Assembly: GCA_030220185.1 (NCBI GenBank)
Contig: JASPKZ010007528.1
Coordinates: forward strand, 633,001 to 697,000
Length of the DNA: 64,000 bases
DNA from: Diploptera punctata
Lineage: Eukaryota; Arthropoda; Insecta; Blattodea; Blaberidae
Reading direction: 5' to 3'
The notes beneath the pieces were generated by a model that saw only the letters and a program-made list of their open reading frames with translations, had not been told where the DNA came from and did no database searches. Shown here piece after piece: positions 1 to 10,781 of the stretch. Each line of letters starts with the position of its first letter. Positions within the stretch are counted from its first letter, which is position 1. The translations under genes were made by a program, and so were the position numbers.

Positions 1-1207
1 AAAACAAATGAGAAACGAATGGTATGCTTCATTTTGTTCCTTTGCTCATCACTGCAACCAGATCATAATATTATTTATTGCCAAACGATCGCAATATTGT
101 AAGAATGCACCCTAGTGGAGAAATTTATAACCAACGTTACAGGTATTAATTAATTTGATGTCCTATGATTTAAATATGACAATTATATTTTTCTGCAACG
201 TCATTTCCTGGAAAATAATTCGTTTACGAAAGTGCAAACAGTGTTTTATTTTGTGGTATAATCAATTGTTACAAATGTTTTAATATTATCTATCGCATGC
301 GCTTTCTGCTGACATTCATGCACTATATATACAATCTGGTAGCCGTATTTCTTCGTGGGTCAGTCATTGCAAAATAATGCTATGACCTATTCAGAATGTT
401 AAAAAGGAGGTGCTTTCTTTATTATGATAAAATTTAGTTGGTAAATTTTAGGCGAAACACGACTGTGATTGGTTGCAAATAAAAAATCATTGAAATGTGA
501 TTGGTCATTGACTCCCATTTGGGGCATGAGTTAAATAGTCGTAAGTAATGCCACGAGAGATTTTCAAATTATCTATAAATTCACGAATTTATCTAGAGAA
601 TTTGGAAATGAAGAGTGGCATTTGTTAGGACTATTTAACGAATAAAATTAAGCTGTTTACTCACAAATCATTATTTAACTATAGTTATTTTAAAATATCT
701 ATGTATTTAACGTAAACGGCGATGTTTGAAAACAAATCAGAAATGTGAGGTTATGTTTCAATTGTTAATCACTGCTGCTTGATCATATTATTTATTGCCA
801 AATAAGATCGCAATATTGTAAGAGTGCACCCAAGTGGAGAAATAATGAAACACATCAAACTATATATTATAACCGATATTATAGGTTATTAATTAATTTT
901 TTTAGTAAACAACTCAGTAAAATCATTATTTAAAAACACAATTATTGAACACACAATTATCAAATGTGTAGTCGAAGGAATCTGTTCATTATTTGCTATA
1001 TTCAGTGTATTATGTGTTAGAGAGTCAGTCAGTGCAAATTAATGCTCTGATCTGTTCAGAATATTAAAAATGAGGAGGTTTCTTTATTTTGGTAAACAGA
1101 ATTTGATAAATATCAAGGTGAAACACAACTTTCATTGGTTGTAAAACAAAATTCATTGAAATGTGATTGGTCATTGACTCGCATTTGGGGCATGAGTTAA
1201 ATTCTTT
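1..1207. repeat. Diverged direct repeat pair (about 730 bp offset)
   Basis: The segments at about 1-541 and 731-1207 align end to end. Both contain a stretch beginning TTATTTATTGCCAAA, a shared CGCAATATTGTAAGA, and a 3' block with GTGATTGGTCATTGACTC and GGGGCATGAGTTAAAT. Part of the second copy (about 920-1010) recurs inverted at 33225-33375, so this is a dispersed repeat rather than a purely local duplication. No coding potential is visible. The class is unknown. Confidence 0.7.
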
Positions 1208-1507
1208 AAAAAAATTAAGTTAATTTGAACCCTGCTTTAGCCAAACAATGTCACATCCATCCACAACTTGCATAGCTTATGTTTGAGACCAGCTGAACAT
1301 TCAGGCCATTTCAGCGTCATTTTAATTAAGGAATATGACACTTTTAATAAAAACAAATAATTACATTCAAAACAGAATAAATTAAAAATATTTATAAAAT
1401 TAATTTTAATCAATTGAGTTGGTGTTTACTTGATGAAAATCCATATCCATTAATTAAATAAAAATAAAACTTGGTTTTATTTGATTTTCATATTTTATTA
1501 AGATATA
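1208..1507. other. AT-rich spacer, nothing recognised
   Basis: Low-complexity AT-rich DNA. The last 70 bases already resemble the outer part of a Penelope-like terminal repeat leading into the ribozyme motif at 1508. No open frame or RNA gene is seen. Confidence 0.5.
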
Positions 1508-1552
1508 ATTCAGTGACAGCTGTTTCGGTACACTGTACCTTCTTCAGACATG
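1508..1552 (-). ncRNA. Hammerhead ribozyme motif (ACAGCTGT stem III)
   Basis: Read on the minus strand: CTGAAGA (1547-1541), one extra A, a stem II hairpin with GGTAC/GTACC arms, GAAA (1526-1523), then the palindrome ACAGCTGT (1523-1516) and C at the cleavage position. Stem I is weak (about 2 bp). A decayed + strand relative lies at about 2872-2905 (CTAAAGA, GAAACAGCTAT), so the two bracket a PLE-like insertion of about 1.4 kb. Hammerheads in Penelope-like terminal repeats are established; activity of this copy is inference. Confidence 0.6.
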
Positions 1553-1639
1553 TTAACAAATTATGAATTGTGTTATTATAGTACATATCAACTGATCTAA
1601 GCAACAATACAACAATAATTTATTTAAATTTTTTAATTT

Positions 1640-2760
1640 AACAAAGGCAATTCATTCAAATCAAGTTGAGAATTTAACAGTTTATTACTACTTTTCAATT
1701 TATTTATTTCTACAGCATCCAAAAGGTCCAACTTCTTACCCTTATCATAAACATGTAAAATTTAAAGATTTGGATCGAAACAATGCTTAAATTGGAAGAG
1801 GTTGGACCTTGTCCAAACCATTGTAATCTTTTGGATTTGATGAAACTAACTATATTTTCTTTATTATTCTTGAGGTATAATTCGTCATTCCTTCTCAACC
1901 TCCAATTTCCATTTTCCTTTACTGGACCTAGCACTCTTCTAAATATTTTCCTCTCAAACGTTAATAGTCTTAGTTTATCTGCTTCTTTTAGTACCCAGGT
2001 TTCAGCTCCATAACATATGATTGGTCTTATTATTGCTGCATATAATTTTGAATTTAACATTTTTTGATATTAATTTGCTTTTGAATATATCGAAATTAGC
2101 AAAATATGCTTTATTCCCTTGCGATATTCTTGTTTTGATCTCTTCTTCAACAGTATTATTATCATTAAAAAAACAGAATTGTTTTGAAACATGTCCAAGA
2201 ACAAATCAACATTAATCTTGAGGTAAGATGTCCAGACCAAAAATAATATAATTAAAATAACCTCAAAATATAACTTTCTAAAATTAAATATTAATATTAT
2301 TATCATTTAGTATTGTGCCTAGGTACTTAAAGGAGTTAATTTGATCAATACAGTCACTATTTATAGTTAGTTCAGTCAAATTTGTTTTATTTCTCATACA
2401 TCTTAAATATTTTGTTTTATTTAGATTGATTACAAGCCCATATTTTATACTTTCATTTTTCAATTTGTCAAAGGTTTCCAGTAGGGAATTTTTTGTTCTT
2501 GCTGTTATTATTACATCATCAGCATATGCAAGACACTGTTTTAGTCTTGTTGAAATCATTTCTAATATATTCTTCTCTTTTACAACCTTTCACAGCACAT
2601 AGGAATCTCATTTGTGCTGCCTGAATTTTATTTTTTTATTTTTCTTTCAGGACCCAGGCCTCACTTCTATACATCGCCACTGGTAGTGCCATCATTGAGT
2701 AAAATCTTAGCTGCCTATCCTTTCTTACTTTGTTCAGATTGTAATGTCTTGGTTTTGTTT
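1640..2760 (-). pseudogene. Decayed non-LTR retrotransposon reverse transcriptase fragments
   Basis: The minus strand carries an RT palm segment with the catalytic box LAYADDVIITA (2559-2284) and a following thumb/C-terminal stretch with IICYGAETW and KRLQWFG (2060-1710). A third piece of the same type, with many stops, runs to about 2760. The YADD box and the YGAETW block are typical of RTE/CR1-like non-LTR elements. Frameshifts and stops show it is dead. The two main parts are separated by a later insertion at about 2165-2290. It lies upstream of TSC2 and is not part of it. Confidence 0.75.
2165..2290 (+). mobile_element. Mini Penelope-like insertion with partial hammerhead
   Basis: Contains stem II plus GAAA and the palindrome ACATGT, followed by GAGGTAAGATGTCCAGACC and the end CTAAAATTAAATA. 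Other copies of the same mini-element lie at 33790-33905, 34150-34335, 56960-57105 and 59275-59465. The insertion splits the older RT fragment, and TATTATTATCATT occurs on both sides as a target duplication. The CTGACGA box itself is truncated here. Confidence 0.65.
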
Positions 2761-2916
2761 AGTTAGAGGATCTTGATGGCAGTTAAAATAAGACACTGGC
2801 TGTGTACAACATAAGAGATCAGTTGTACTGGAGTGTATAATAACAAAATTCATTTGTAACCATGGTATTCATCTAAAGAAGGTACAAAGTACTGAAACAG
2901 CTATATTGAAATACAA

Positions 2917-3584
2917 GGGTTGTTTCTTTAGTTTTGGCAACAATAGTGTGGAATCCAAATAAGACTAGGGTTGACAATTCTGTTTATTGCACATGTAATT
3001 TCAGTGCCTCCCTCCATCCGAGCATATGGATTCGCCTCTCCCCCCTCCCCTCCTCATATAACAATGAGCCCAAAGTTATCAGTTTAGATCTAGGCATCGC
3101 AGTATAACGTAGTACAAGTTTTCAAAGCAGGAGCAGAGAATGTTTAGAGGCAGAAACGCACTACAGTGTCATCAAGGATTGCGAGAGGCTTGTGGTGCAG
3201 ATACATTGCAGTACCGAACAGTGGCAAGGTGAGTACAAGCCTTTAGAGGACACGAAAATGTGTCACATGTGCCTAGGGGCAGTGTCTGCTGGGGTTGGGA
3301 GGTGCTCTACCACCCTCCAGACATAAGTCCCTGTGACTTCGACCTCATTCCTAAACTCAAGGAAGAGATTTAGAACAGTGGACGACAGTCTGAGTGCAGT
3401 TAATCAGTCTCTACGCACCATCCTGAGATTAGGCAGTGCCGATGGCATTCGACTGCTACCACATCACTGGGAATACATTGTATGCAATGCTGGTGACTAC
3501 ACCGAAGGCCTCTAAAACTTACAACCATGTATGTATGCTATGTATCCAGAAAATAAATAGTTGCCAAAACTAAAGAAACAACCT
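2917..3584 (+). mobile_element. Mariner-family transposon, internally deleted
   Basis: Terminal inverted repeats of about 24 bp: GGTTGTTTCTTTAG at 2918 and its complement ending CTAAAGAAACAACC at 3583. Inside, an N-terminal transposase piece (REACGADTLQYRTVARW, about 3180-3230) is joined to a C-terminal piece (CDFDLIPKLKE, about 3330-3370, then HHWEYIVCNAGDYTEG at about 3463-3510). Both are characteristic of mariner transposases. The catalytic middle is missing and the frame has stops, so this is a non-autonomous fossil. A clean TA duplication is visible only on the right. Confidence 0.8.
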
Positions 3585-3692
3585 ATGTAAATATGAAAAT
3601 CATATAAAACTTTAACAGTTTTATTTTAATTAATAAATGAGTTGGAGAAAATGTTTTAACATCTCACCTCACAAAGTTGTGTGTCTTCACGA

Positions 3693-3745
3693 TACCAGTT
3701 TCAAAAGTATAGTATTACTTCCATCTTCAGTCAAATTCCAACTGT
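3693..3745 (-). ncRNA. Hammerhead motif, stem III mutated
   Basis: Minus-strand CTGAAGA, stem II with AAGTA/TACTT, GAAAC, then ACTGGT where sister copies have the palindrome ACCGGT. It is the left-end partner of the + strand motif at 4768-4816. The single change breaks the palindrome, so it is probably inactive. Confidence 0.6.
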
Positions 3746-4205
3746 TGTTAACATCATCTTCTGAACTGCCATCTGGTGTAGATTTTATGAACTTGGAGAT
3801 TAAATTATTCTCGTCGGGGATATCGAAATTCATTGCTTTATATTATTCTTCTGAATGTATATCTTTTCCCTAATTGCTAATTCTAAAGGTTTCTCCAAAT
3901 GTTTAAAAATTTTAGTGTCTTTTCCAATTTTATAATTTTTTAGCAAATTATGAGCTGCAATTGCCGATTTTTCAATTTCACCATTTTTAATATTTCTAAG
4001 CTGTTCTTTTGTACGAATTTCTAAATTCCTTTTAGTTTTTCCTATATATACTTTATTGCAGTCATTGCAACTGATTTCGTAAATTCCACATTTTTTACTA
4101 TCTGGAACATTAACTTTCTTATTGGTTCACAGTAATATAATGTATGGTTAAAAACTATAATATAGTTACCTTGTAGGTCCGTCTCCTCAACTTAAGTTCT
4201 TTTAA

Positions 4206-4250
4206 AACTCTGTAGGCCTTTCGGGACTAGTCCCATCATCAGCAGAATGC
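4206..4250 (-). ncRNA. Hammerhead ribozyme, well formed
   Basis: Minus strand: 5' stem I strand TTCTG, CTGATGA (4242-4236), extra T, stem II GGGAC/GTCCC, GAAA, palindrome AGGCCT, A at position 17, then CAGAG, which pairs with TTCTG (5 bp, one G-T). All core residues are canonical. Stem III closes only between two molecules because the palindrome has no loop. Confidence 0.75.
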
Positions 4251-4382
4251 ATTAGGTCCGTTCTTGTTGACCCTTGTTGAAGCACTGACTTGGTTGTGAG
4301 AATTTTGTTCAGAGGATTGTGTGGATTAGGTGTGTATTCATTGAGAATCAGGTTGCTGTTGATTTCTCTTAGGATTGCGATT

Positions 4383-4424
4383 TCCTCCTGATGATGGGAC
4401 TAGTCCCGAAAGGCCTACAGAGTT
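4383..4424 (+). ncRNA. Hammerhead ribozyme, opposite arm
   Basis: CTGATGA at 4388-4394, stem II GGGAC/GTCCC, GAAA at 4408-4411, palindrome AGGCCT at 4411-4416. The core is intact, but the upstream stem I strand (TTCCTC) no longer pairs well with CAGAG, unlike the minus-strand partner. Confidence 0.65.
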
Positions 4425-4767
4425 TTAAAAGAACTTAAGTTGAGGAGACGGACCTACAAGGTAACTATATTATAGTTTTTAACCGTACATTATATTACTG
4501 TGAACTAATACCTCAACGGAAAATCACCCTGAATTTTACTAGTATCGATTTGTTATTGGTTACTAGTAGATTATCCAGGCTAAATTTGTTAATCGGTGGT
4601 AATGTAATATCAAATTTGTTAAATATTTTTTCAAATTTTCTGTGTGTTTCAGGATGGTAAGTAATTTATTAAAATGTTTATTTTCTTTTGAATCAGGTTG
4701 TAGGGTGGTGTATTCTTTAAGTCTTGTTGTTGGAATCTCTTTAATGACGAAATTTCAACAGTTGGAA

Positions 4768-4816
4768 TTTGACTGAAGATGGAAGTAATACTATACTTTT
4801 GAAACCGGTATCGTGA
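4768..4816 (+). ncRNA. Hammerhead ribozyme (ACCGGT stem III)
   Basis: CTGAAGA at 4773-4779, extra T, stem II AAGTA/TACTT, GAAA at 4801-4804, palindrome ACCGGT at 4804-4809, A17, stem I about 3 bp. The same motif is intact on the minus strand at 35373-35420. Confidence 0.65.
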
Positions 4817-5110
4817 AGACACACAACTTTGTGAGGTGAGATGTTAAAACCTTTTCTCCAACTCATTTATTAATATAAATATCCCGTAGCGTTTCCTCCC
4901 ACTGGAAATTTAATTAAATTTTAACAGTTTTATTTAATTAATGGAAAAATGGATTTGCATCAAGTAAACACCAAATGAATTGATTACATGTGACATTGTT
5001 TGTTTCACCCCCTCGCCACGATGAGGGACAGGGTATGGAGGGGGGGCATGAAATTAAAGAAAGCCAAAATTTAATTTCATACCCGGAAGTAATTTAAATT
5101 GATGTCAAAC

Positions 5111-5330
5111 TCTCCAACTCTTCCTCGTTTTTCCCTCCCTGCTGCAGTGAAGCTGCCAATGAGGTACTGGACGATTGAACGTGGATCCAGATGACAAGTA
5201 TACTTCCGTTCGTAGATACAATTTTGTATGACACCTCTCCAACCCTTCCTCGCTTTTCCCTCCCTACTGCAGTGAAGCTGCCAATGAGGTACTGGTCGAA
5301 TGAATGTGGATCCAGGTGCCATATTTATAA
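5111..5330 (+). repeat. Two-copy tandem repeat, 125 bp period
   Basis: TCTCCAAC(T/C)CTTCCTCG at 5111 and 5236 starts two copies that share CTGCAGTGAAGCTGCC, AATGAGGTACTGG and GTGGATCCAG. They differ at a few positions. No gene is recognised. Confidence 0.7.
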
Positions 5331-5662
5331 AAAAAAAATTAACTCTCATTAGGGACGGTAAGGACACAGGACAAAGAGCAATATAACACAATAAAATATA
5401 TCTCTATCAGCTGCTATTTGCAGCGTCGATAGGGGTTGGAACAGCAATTTAATCTGCTTTGATTCCAACCCCTATAATGTTTCTCTAAACCTGCAAAGGA
5501 AATATATTCATTAGACATGTATATACACTGAAATAATCTAACTACTGGACTACGCTACACCTGATATAGAAGCTTCTACGGAACTAATGAGCATTATGGT
5601 TGTGAACCCCAAATTACAACACTACATTACGATTAGATTAGAAACAACAATGATTTTTTTTT

Positions 5663-5990
5663 AGTTGTTTCTTGACTCACCTCATACTTCTTAACTCCCT
5701 TGCGTATCCAGATTTTGTCACTGTATTTGTGACATTCTCAATGCTGTTCACGTTCACAACTGACGTCTAATGGTCTCCTCTTCTGCAGCAGGAGAGGAGA
5801 CCATTAGACATCAGTTGTGAACGTGAACAGCATTGAGAATGTCATAAATACAGTGAAGAAATCTAGATATGCAAGGGAGTTAAGAAGTATGAGGTGAGTC
5901 AAGAAACAACTAAACAAAATTAAAATAAACCTCATAGTGTTATTTCCTACCTACATAACTTAACAACAATGAAATTCAACCCTCAAACAC
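5663..5990. mobile_element. Palindromic mini-PLE, U3-A8 hammerhead type
   Basis: Inverted arms of about 125 bp meet near 5790. The outer motif CTCACCTCATACTTC and its complement are followed by AAACCTCATAGTG and TTATTTCCTACCTA. Both arms carry the TTGAGAA hammerhead variant (minus 5741-5735; plus 5833-5839). The left arm reads AAAA instead of GAAA. Confidence 0.75.
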
Positions 5991-6558
5991 ACAAAAAATG
6001 GTTACACAATAAACAAACAAAAAATATAAATTAAATCTGAAACAAACAAAAAATGATTAAATCTGAAACAGACAAAAATTGATTAGACACAAAACAATAT
6101 TGTATATGGGTGTGTATGTTGTGAGAATGTAATGCTTGTCTACTTTATCAGCAGTCCTGATATGAGGACTGTAACAACAGCGCTGATATTAGGACTCATG
6201 TTAGTTGGCCACCTCAGACCCTAGCCGCATCTACTGATAACTAGACTAACTACTTGTGAAATCTGAAGTGGCCGCACTGACCTGGCTAACTATCTGCATA
6301 ATTATGCAAAAAATAATTCAACAAAAATAAAAATAAAATTGCCAAAATTAAAACTGAATGCAATGATAATTGTAAAAGAATCAGAGCATCAGTTTTTTAT
6401 TGAAATCATGGTAACCTGAACAAGGCAGAATATTGGTTAGGAAAACTAAACTTAATTACTATGTCTTGAAGAACTGAAAGGTCAGGAAGACCCGAATATG
6501 ACTAGTTATAACCTGAAAAATAAACATAATCTAGTCTTGTTGAAATAGATTATCACAA
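5991..6558. other. Intergenic DNA, no gene seen
   Basis: A-rich direct repeats (AAATCTGAAACA twice near 6035-6070) and unclassified sequence. The last 60 bases are the ancestor of the linker found inside the following tandem array. Confidence 0.5.
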
Positions 6559-7855
6559 CCTGGAGCCGCTACTTATTGTAGCTACCCAAATTTCTCACGA
6601 TGCTGGGTGGGCACCGGTCCACACTGGCTGAAATTCCCTCGTCCATGGGGATTCAAACCAGCTCAAGTCCCGTAGCTTTGTGTCAAGGCATCTTGCCCTA
6701 ACACTCTGCTATGGCACGGATTTCAACCTGAAAAAGAAACTTAAATTCTAGTTTTGCTGCAATAGGTTATCTCAACCTGGAGCCGCTACTTATTGTAGCT
6801 ACCCAAATTCCTCACGATGCTGGGTGGGCACCGGTCCACACTGGCTGAAATTCCCTCGTCCATGGGGATTCAAACCAGCTCAAGTCCCGTAGCTTTGTGC
6901 CAAGGCATCTTGCCCTAACACTCTGCTATGGCACGGACTTCAACCTGAAAAAGAAACTTAAATTCTAGTTTTGCTGCAATCGGTTATCTCAACCTGGAGC
7001 CGCTACTTATTGTAGCTACCCAAATTCCTCACGATGCTGGGTGGGCACCGGTCCACACTGGCTGAAATTCCCTCGTCCATGGGGATTCAAACCAGCTCAA
7101 GTCCCGTAGCTTTGTGTCAAGGCATCTTGCCCTAACACTCTGCTATGGCACGGATTTCAACCTGAAAAAGAAACTTAAATTCTAGTTTTGCTGCAATAGG
7201 TTATCTCAACCTGGAGCCGCTACTTATTGTAGCTACCCAAATTCCTCACGATGCTGGGTGGGCACCGGTCCACACTGGCTGAAATTCCCTCGTCCATGGG
7301 GATTCAAACCAGCTCAAGTCCCGTAGCTTTGTGTCAAGGCATCTTGCCCTAACACTCTGCTATGGCACGGATTTCAACCTGAAAAAGAAACTTAAATTCT
7401 AGTTTTGCTGCAATAGGTTATCTCAACCTGGAGCCGCTACTTATTGTAGCTACCCAAATTCCTCACGATGCTGGGTGGGCACCGGTCCACACTAGCTGAA
7501 ATTCCCTCGTCCATGGGGATTCAAACCAGCTCAAGTCCCGTAGCTTTGTGCCAAGGCATCTTGCCCTAACACTCTGCTATGGCACGGACTTCAACCTGAA
7601 AAAGAAACTTAAATTCTAGTTTTGCTGCAATCGGTTATCTCAACCTGGAGCCGCTACTTATTGTAGCTACCCAAATTCCTCACGATGCTGGGTGGGCACC
7701 GGTCCACACTGGCTGAAATTCCCTCGTCCATGGGGATTCAAACCAGCTCAAGTCCCGTAGCTTTGTGCCAAGGCATCTTGCCCTAACACTCTGCTACGGC
7801 ACGGACTTCAACCTGAAAAAGAAACTTAAATTCTAGTTTTGCTGCAATCGGGAGG
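6559..7855 (-). repeat. Tandem array, six copies of a 217 bp SINE-derived unit
   Basis: CCTGGAGCCGCTACTTATTG starts at 6559, 6776, 6993, 7210, 7427 and 7644, an exact 217 bp period. The first 150 bp of each unit is the reverse complement of the tRNA-like half of the SINE found at 25975-26310 and 62487-62800. The remaining part (AACCTGAAAAAGAAACTTAA) resembles the unique flank just left of the array. Copies differ at only a few sites (GTGTCAAGG/GTGCCAAGG, GGATTTC/GGACTTC, AATAGG/AATCGG). These changes are linked, pointing to unequal exchange or replication slippage. Confidence 0.9.
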
Positions 7856-8271
7856 GCTGGTGAATAACATTCTGCCTACGTTCAGGTTAAAGTACCAGGT
7901 CGGTGAAAAATCTTGTTCGACTTCCTACCTTTTACCGTCCCTCGAAGCCACTTGCGTTCTGTTAATTTTTAATAAGATGTCACGATGAAGCAGGTGTGGC
8001 AGCACATTGTGTAACCGCACCTGCAAAAATTAGCAGCACTTAATGTGTTCTCGACCTTAACTACCAGAGTATCAACCCCTACCACGCCATCTAACAAATG
8101 TAAATATATTTGTTAGTGCATTTACATGAGCAGGTTTCCACACTACATATTTCAATATGATCAATTCACATCAAATGAAGAAATATCTAGCGTATTATTA
8201 AACTAGTTAAAAAATGGCATCTTTATTAATAAGTTGACCAGAATATAAATTTGTAAATTTGAATTATATAA

Positions 8272-8525
8272 TTTTGTTGAGTTGTTTCTTGACTCACCTC
8301 ATACTTCTTAACTCCCTCACAGATCCAGATTTCGTCACTGTATTTGTGACATTCTCAATGCTGTTCACGTTCACAACAGCATTGAATGTGAAAGCATTGA
8401 GAATGTCACAAATACAGTGAAGAAATCTGGATCTGCTTGGGAGTTAAGAAGTATGAGGTGAGTCAAGAAACAACTCAACAAAATTAAAATAAACCTCATA
8501 GTGTTATTTCCTACCTATATAGCTT
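8272..8525. mobile_element. Palindromic mini-PLE, U3-A8 hammerhead type
   Basis: Same family as 5663-5990 with a shorter spacer. The left arm (minus, about 8366-8320) has TTGAGAA, stem II GTCAC/GTGAC and GAAA. The right arm (plus, about 8393-8438) has TTGAGAA at 8398, GAAA at 8422, near-palindrome ATCTGGAT, C17, and TGCT pairing with AGCA. Confidence 0.75.
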
Positions 8526-8974
8526 AATGAAATGTTTATACTTCTCAAATAAAGAAGTAAACTCCAAAGATCCAAAATCGACTGAACTGCAGTATACTGA
8601 GTCACATGGTTAGCGTGACGCAGTCTTTCAACCTTAGTTTCAGTTTTCTTAACTGCTACTTGTGATATTAAGTAGCTAACATTAATCCATGACATATCAG
8701 CGTAAAGCTGTTTAGAATGTGGGTTTGATTCTAAATAAAACATTGCTTATGATCCTCCAATCTTTTAGAATAAAGTAGGGAATTTTCATGGAGGATTTGT
8801 TGATAACCTGGTATGTTAAGGTCAAAGGTTTCAATAGTTTAGTTTACTTTCCCTCTTCTCTATAAATTCACAGCTAAAATACAAAATTTGAAACATTTAC
8901 ATTTTTGGAAATTAATGTTTCCAAACAAGTCTTCTACAGGCCAAAATTAATTTAACTGGAAAGAAAAATGTTCA

Positions 8975-9055
8975 CATGAACTGGGATTTGAACCCAAAAT
9001 TTCCAGCTCTACTCGCTAGTGCTCTACCATTGAGCTAACTCCTGGAGCAAACACA
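8975..9055 (-). repeat. tRNA-like sequence (SINE head or tRNA pseudogene)
   Basis: The minus strand reads TTAGCTCAATGGTAGAGC (D arm and A box), then a B box GGGTTCAAATCCC. The anticodon arm is not clean and the acceptor ends do not pair, so it is not called as a functional tRNA. Confidence 0.55.
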
Positions 9056-9059
9056 AATT

Positions 9060-10309
9060 GCTCTCTCTTTAATCTCCTAGTCTCCTGTAAGTAGTGAAAC
9101 TTGTGTTCGAAGACTTAATGGGAGAAGCCCATATTATGTGGGTTCACTGAAAAAAACATCAGCGAACTACAAACTTTATTTGGAAATTAATGTTTTAGAA
9201 AAGCCATCTTTAGGATATGGTTGAACGAAAAAAAAAATCATGAAGAATTGAATTGGAAAATGGATAATATCATTGAGAAAGATCCTCACAGCCTTGTAGT
9301 TCCTAGTTCCGAGGGAAACTCAGAATCAAGCAACGACAGACCAAAGTAAGTGTCTTCCTGAATGGTACATCCCCAGCTGTGGCTGCACTTCAATAAAGTA
9401 CACTTTAAGAGGGAAAATAAGCTATTTGAGTTTTTTTTATTGAAGTTACCAATGGAATGTTTAACAATTTTGAAGATAACGTTGAAGATACAAATTTTAA
9501 GTGTTAGTACCTAAATTTGTTATTCTACGCGCTGCGAAAACTTGCATCTTCAACCATTTTTATAACAAACTAAAGGTTCTACCAATCCATTGGCAAAATA
9601 GTACTTTTTTAAAGAATTTATTCATTTCTAATCTCTTCAAAACAAGCATTTTGAAGGGACAAAATCTAATTCCAAAATGAAAAAGCCAATTTCATGTGAA
9701 CTGAAAAGCAAGACAAAATTAGTAAATGAAAAAATATACTCTTAAATCTAGTTCTACTTTTAAACACTGGAGGCTGAAAAAATGAATTTTTCAAACCTCT
9801 TTTTCAACTCTTAAGATTACATAAAAAAATAAACGTTGATCAGATATGAGCTCACTAAGCAAAGTGGCTGAACCACAGAAAGGTAATCAATGAATTGTAA
9901 ACAAACAGGATTCAGAAGCAGAGGAAGACCAATGCACCTTGAGAGAGAGAGAGGAACGGGTTTAACCCAGAAACATTGATGACGAAGTTTACGAGGAAGT
10001 TAATGGACTGGATTGCATTCCCATTGGCCCAAGGTTAAGTTGGAAAATATTTCAAACCCTAACTTGTCAAATTGATACAAACTATTTTTAAAAAATTCAA
10101 GTCAAAACAAAAATACTTATCTTTTGAGATCTTCGGCCCGAATTCAACTGCCGGCTGCAGTCAAATCATCTGAAAAATTAAAAATTAAATAATTAAAGAT
10201 TTGTTCTTAAAACTAATTATTTATTAAGATAATTTGGATTTCTATGCCACCATCTACCTCTATTCTATGTAAGTACAAATAAAAAAAAACACACCATTTA
10301 TTAAGGTAG
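9060..10309. other. Intergenic DNA, no gene seen
   Basis: AT-rich sequence with short simple repeats (GAGAGAGAGAG at about 9943). No convincing exon, RNA gene or mobile element was recognised. Confidence 0.5.
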
Positions 10310-10359
10310 AATATTTTTATCACTCACCTCATATTGTTCTTCTTATTTGATTATAAACT

Positions 10360-10408
10360 AGTTTCGGAACATAGTTTCTGTTCCATCCTCAGTATCGTCA
10401 CGACCGTT
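10360..10408 (-). ncRNA. Hammerhead ribozyme (ACTAGT stem III)
   Basis: Minus strand CTGAGGA (10402-10396), extra T, stem II GGAACA/TGTTCC (6 bp), GAAA, palindrome ACTAGT, short ATA/TAT stem I. Core residues are canonical. Confidence 0.7.
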
Positions 10409-10637
10409 GTTCTGTCGTCTTGAAGAGCTGTCCTTCTCTCCTTCCATTGGCTGACTGAGAAACCTCGAAACCAGGTCATTCTCACTGGGAATTTCAAAGT
10501 TCATTAATTTCAAAGTTCATTAAGAAATTAATGAACTTTGAAATTCCCGGTGAGAATGACCTGGTTTCGAGGTTTTTCAGTCAGCCAATGGAAGGAGAGA
10601 AGGACAGCTCTTCAAGACGACAGAACAACGGTCGTGA

Positions 10638-10686
10638 CGATACTGAGGATGGAACAGAAACTATGTTCCGAAACTAGTTTATAATC
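10638..10686 (+). ncRNA. Hammerhead ribozyme (ACTAGT stem III)
   Basis: CTGAGGA at 10643-10649, stem II GGAACA/TGTTCC, GAAA at 10670-10673, palindrome ACTAGT at 10673-10678, T17 and TAT pairing with ATA. It is the mirror image of the minus-strand copy in the same palindrome. Confidence 0.7.
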
Positions 10687-10781
10687 AAATAAGAAGAACA
10701 ATATGAGGTGAGTGATAAAAATATTCTACCTTAATGAATATACCTCATAGTGAGAATTCCTGAAATAAGTAACACCATTTA

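Larger units (their letters stand above)
4125..4515. mobile_element. Palindromic hammerhead element nested in a PLE
   Basis: Inverted arms begin ATAATGTA...AACTATAATATAGTTACC and include GGTCCGTCTCCTCAACTT on both sides. A spacer of about 130 bp separates them. Each arm has a complete hammerhead core. The arms are nearly identical, so the element is younger than the PLE it interrupts. Confidence 0.75.
3600..4880 (-). mobile_element. Penelope-like element remnant with GIY-YIG end
   Basis: Both ends carry the same terminal repeat in opposite orientation: GTTGTGTGTCTTCACG at 3675 and its complement near 4811. The interior (about 4110-3780, minus) encodes decayed GIY-YIG endonuclease text, including YIGKT-like and KRNL-like residues, with stops. 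The segment beyond 4515 matches the linker upstream of the GIY-YIG domain in the better copy at 54657-55394. The RT domain is absent. A second palindromic element is inserted at about 4125-4515. Confidence 0.7.
10310..10770. mobile_element. Palindromic PLE with two canonical hammerheads
   Basis: Inverted arms meet at about 10510 (CTTTGAAATTCCCGGTGAGAA on one side and its near-complement on the other). The right end reads TATGAGGTGAGTGATAAAA and then ACCTCATAGTGAGAATTCC. The central text encodes the degenerate end of the PLE protein (MNFEIP-like residues). Confidence 0.8.

Noticed and set aside
4990..5060. A possible regulatory G-rich tract (GGAGGGGGGGCATG)
   Set aside because: A single short run with no nearby gene and no repeat or quadruplex-like spacing of four G runs that I could support.
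6559..7855. A CRISPR-like array, because of regular spacing
   Set aside because: The units are contiguous 217 bp tandem copies in a eukaryotic genome, without short repeats and unique spacers.
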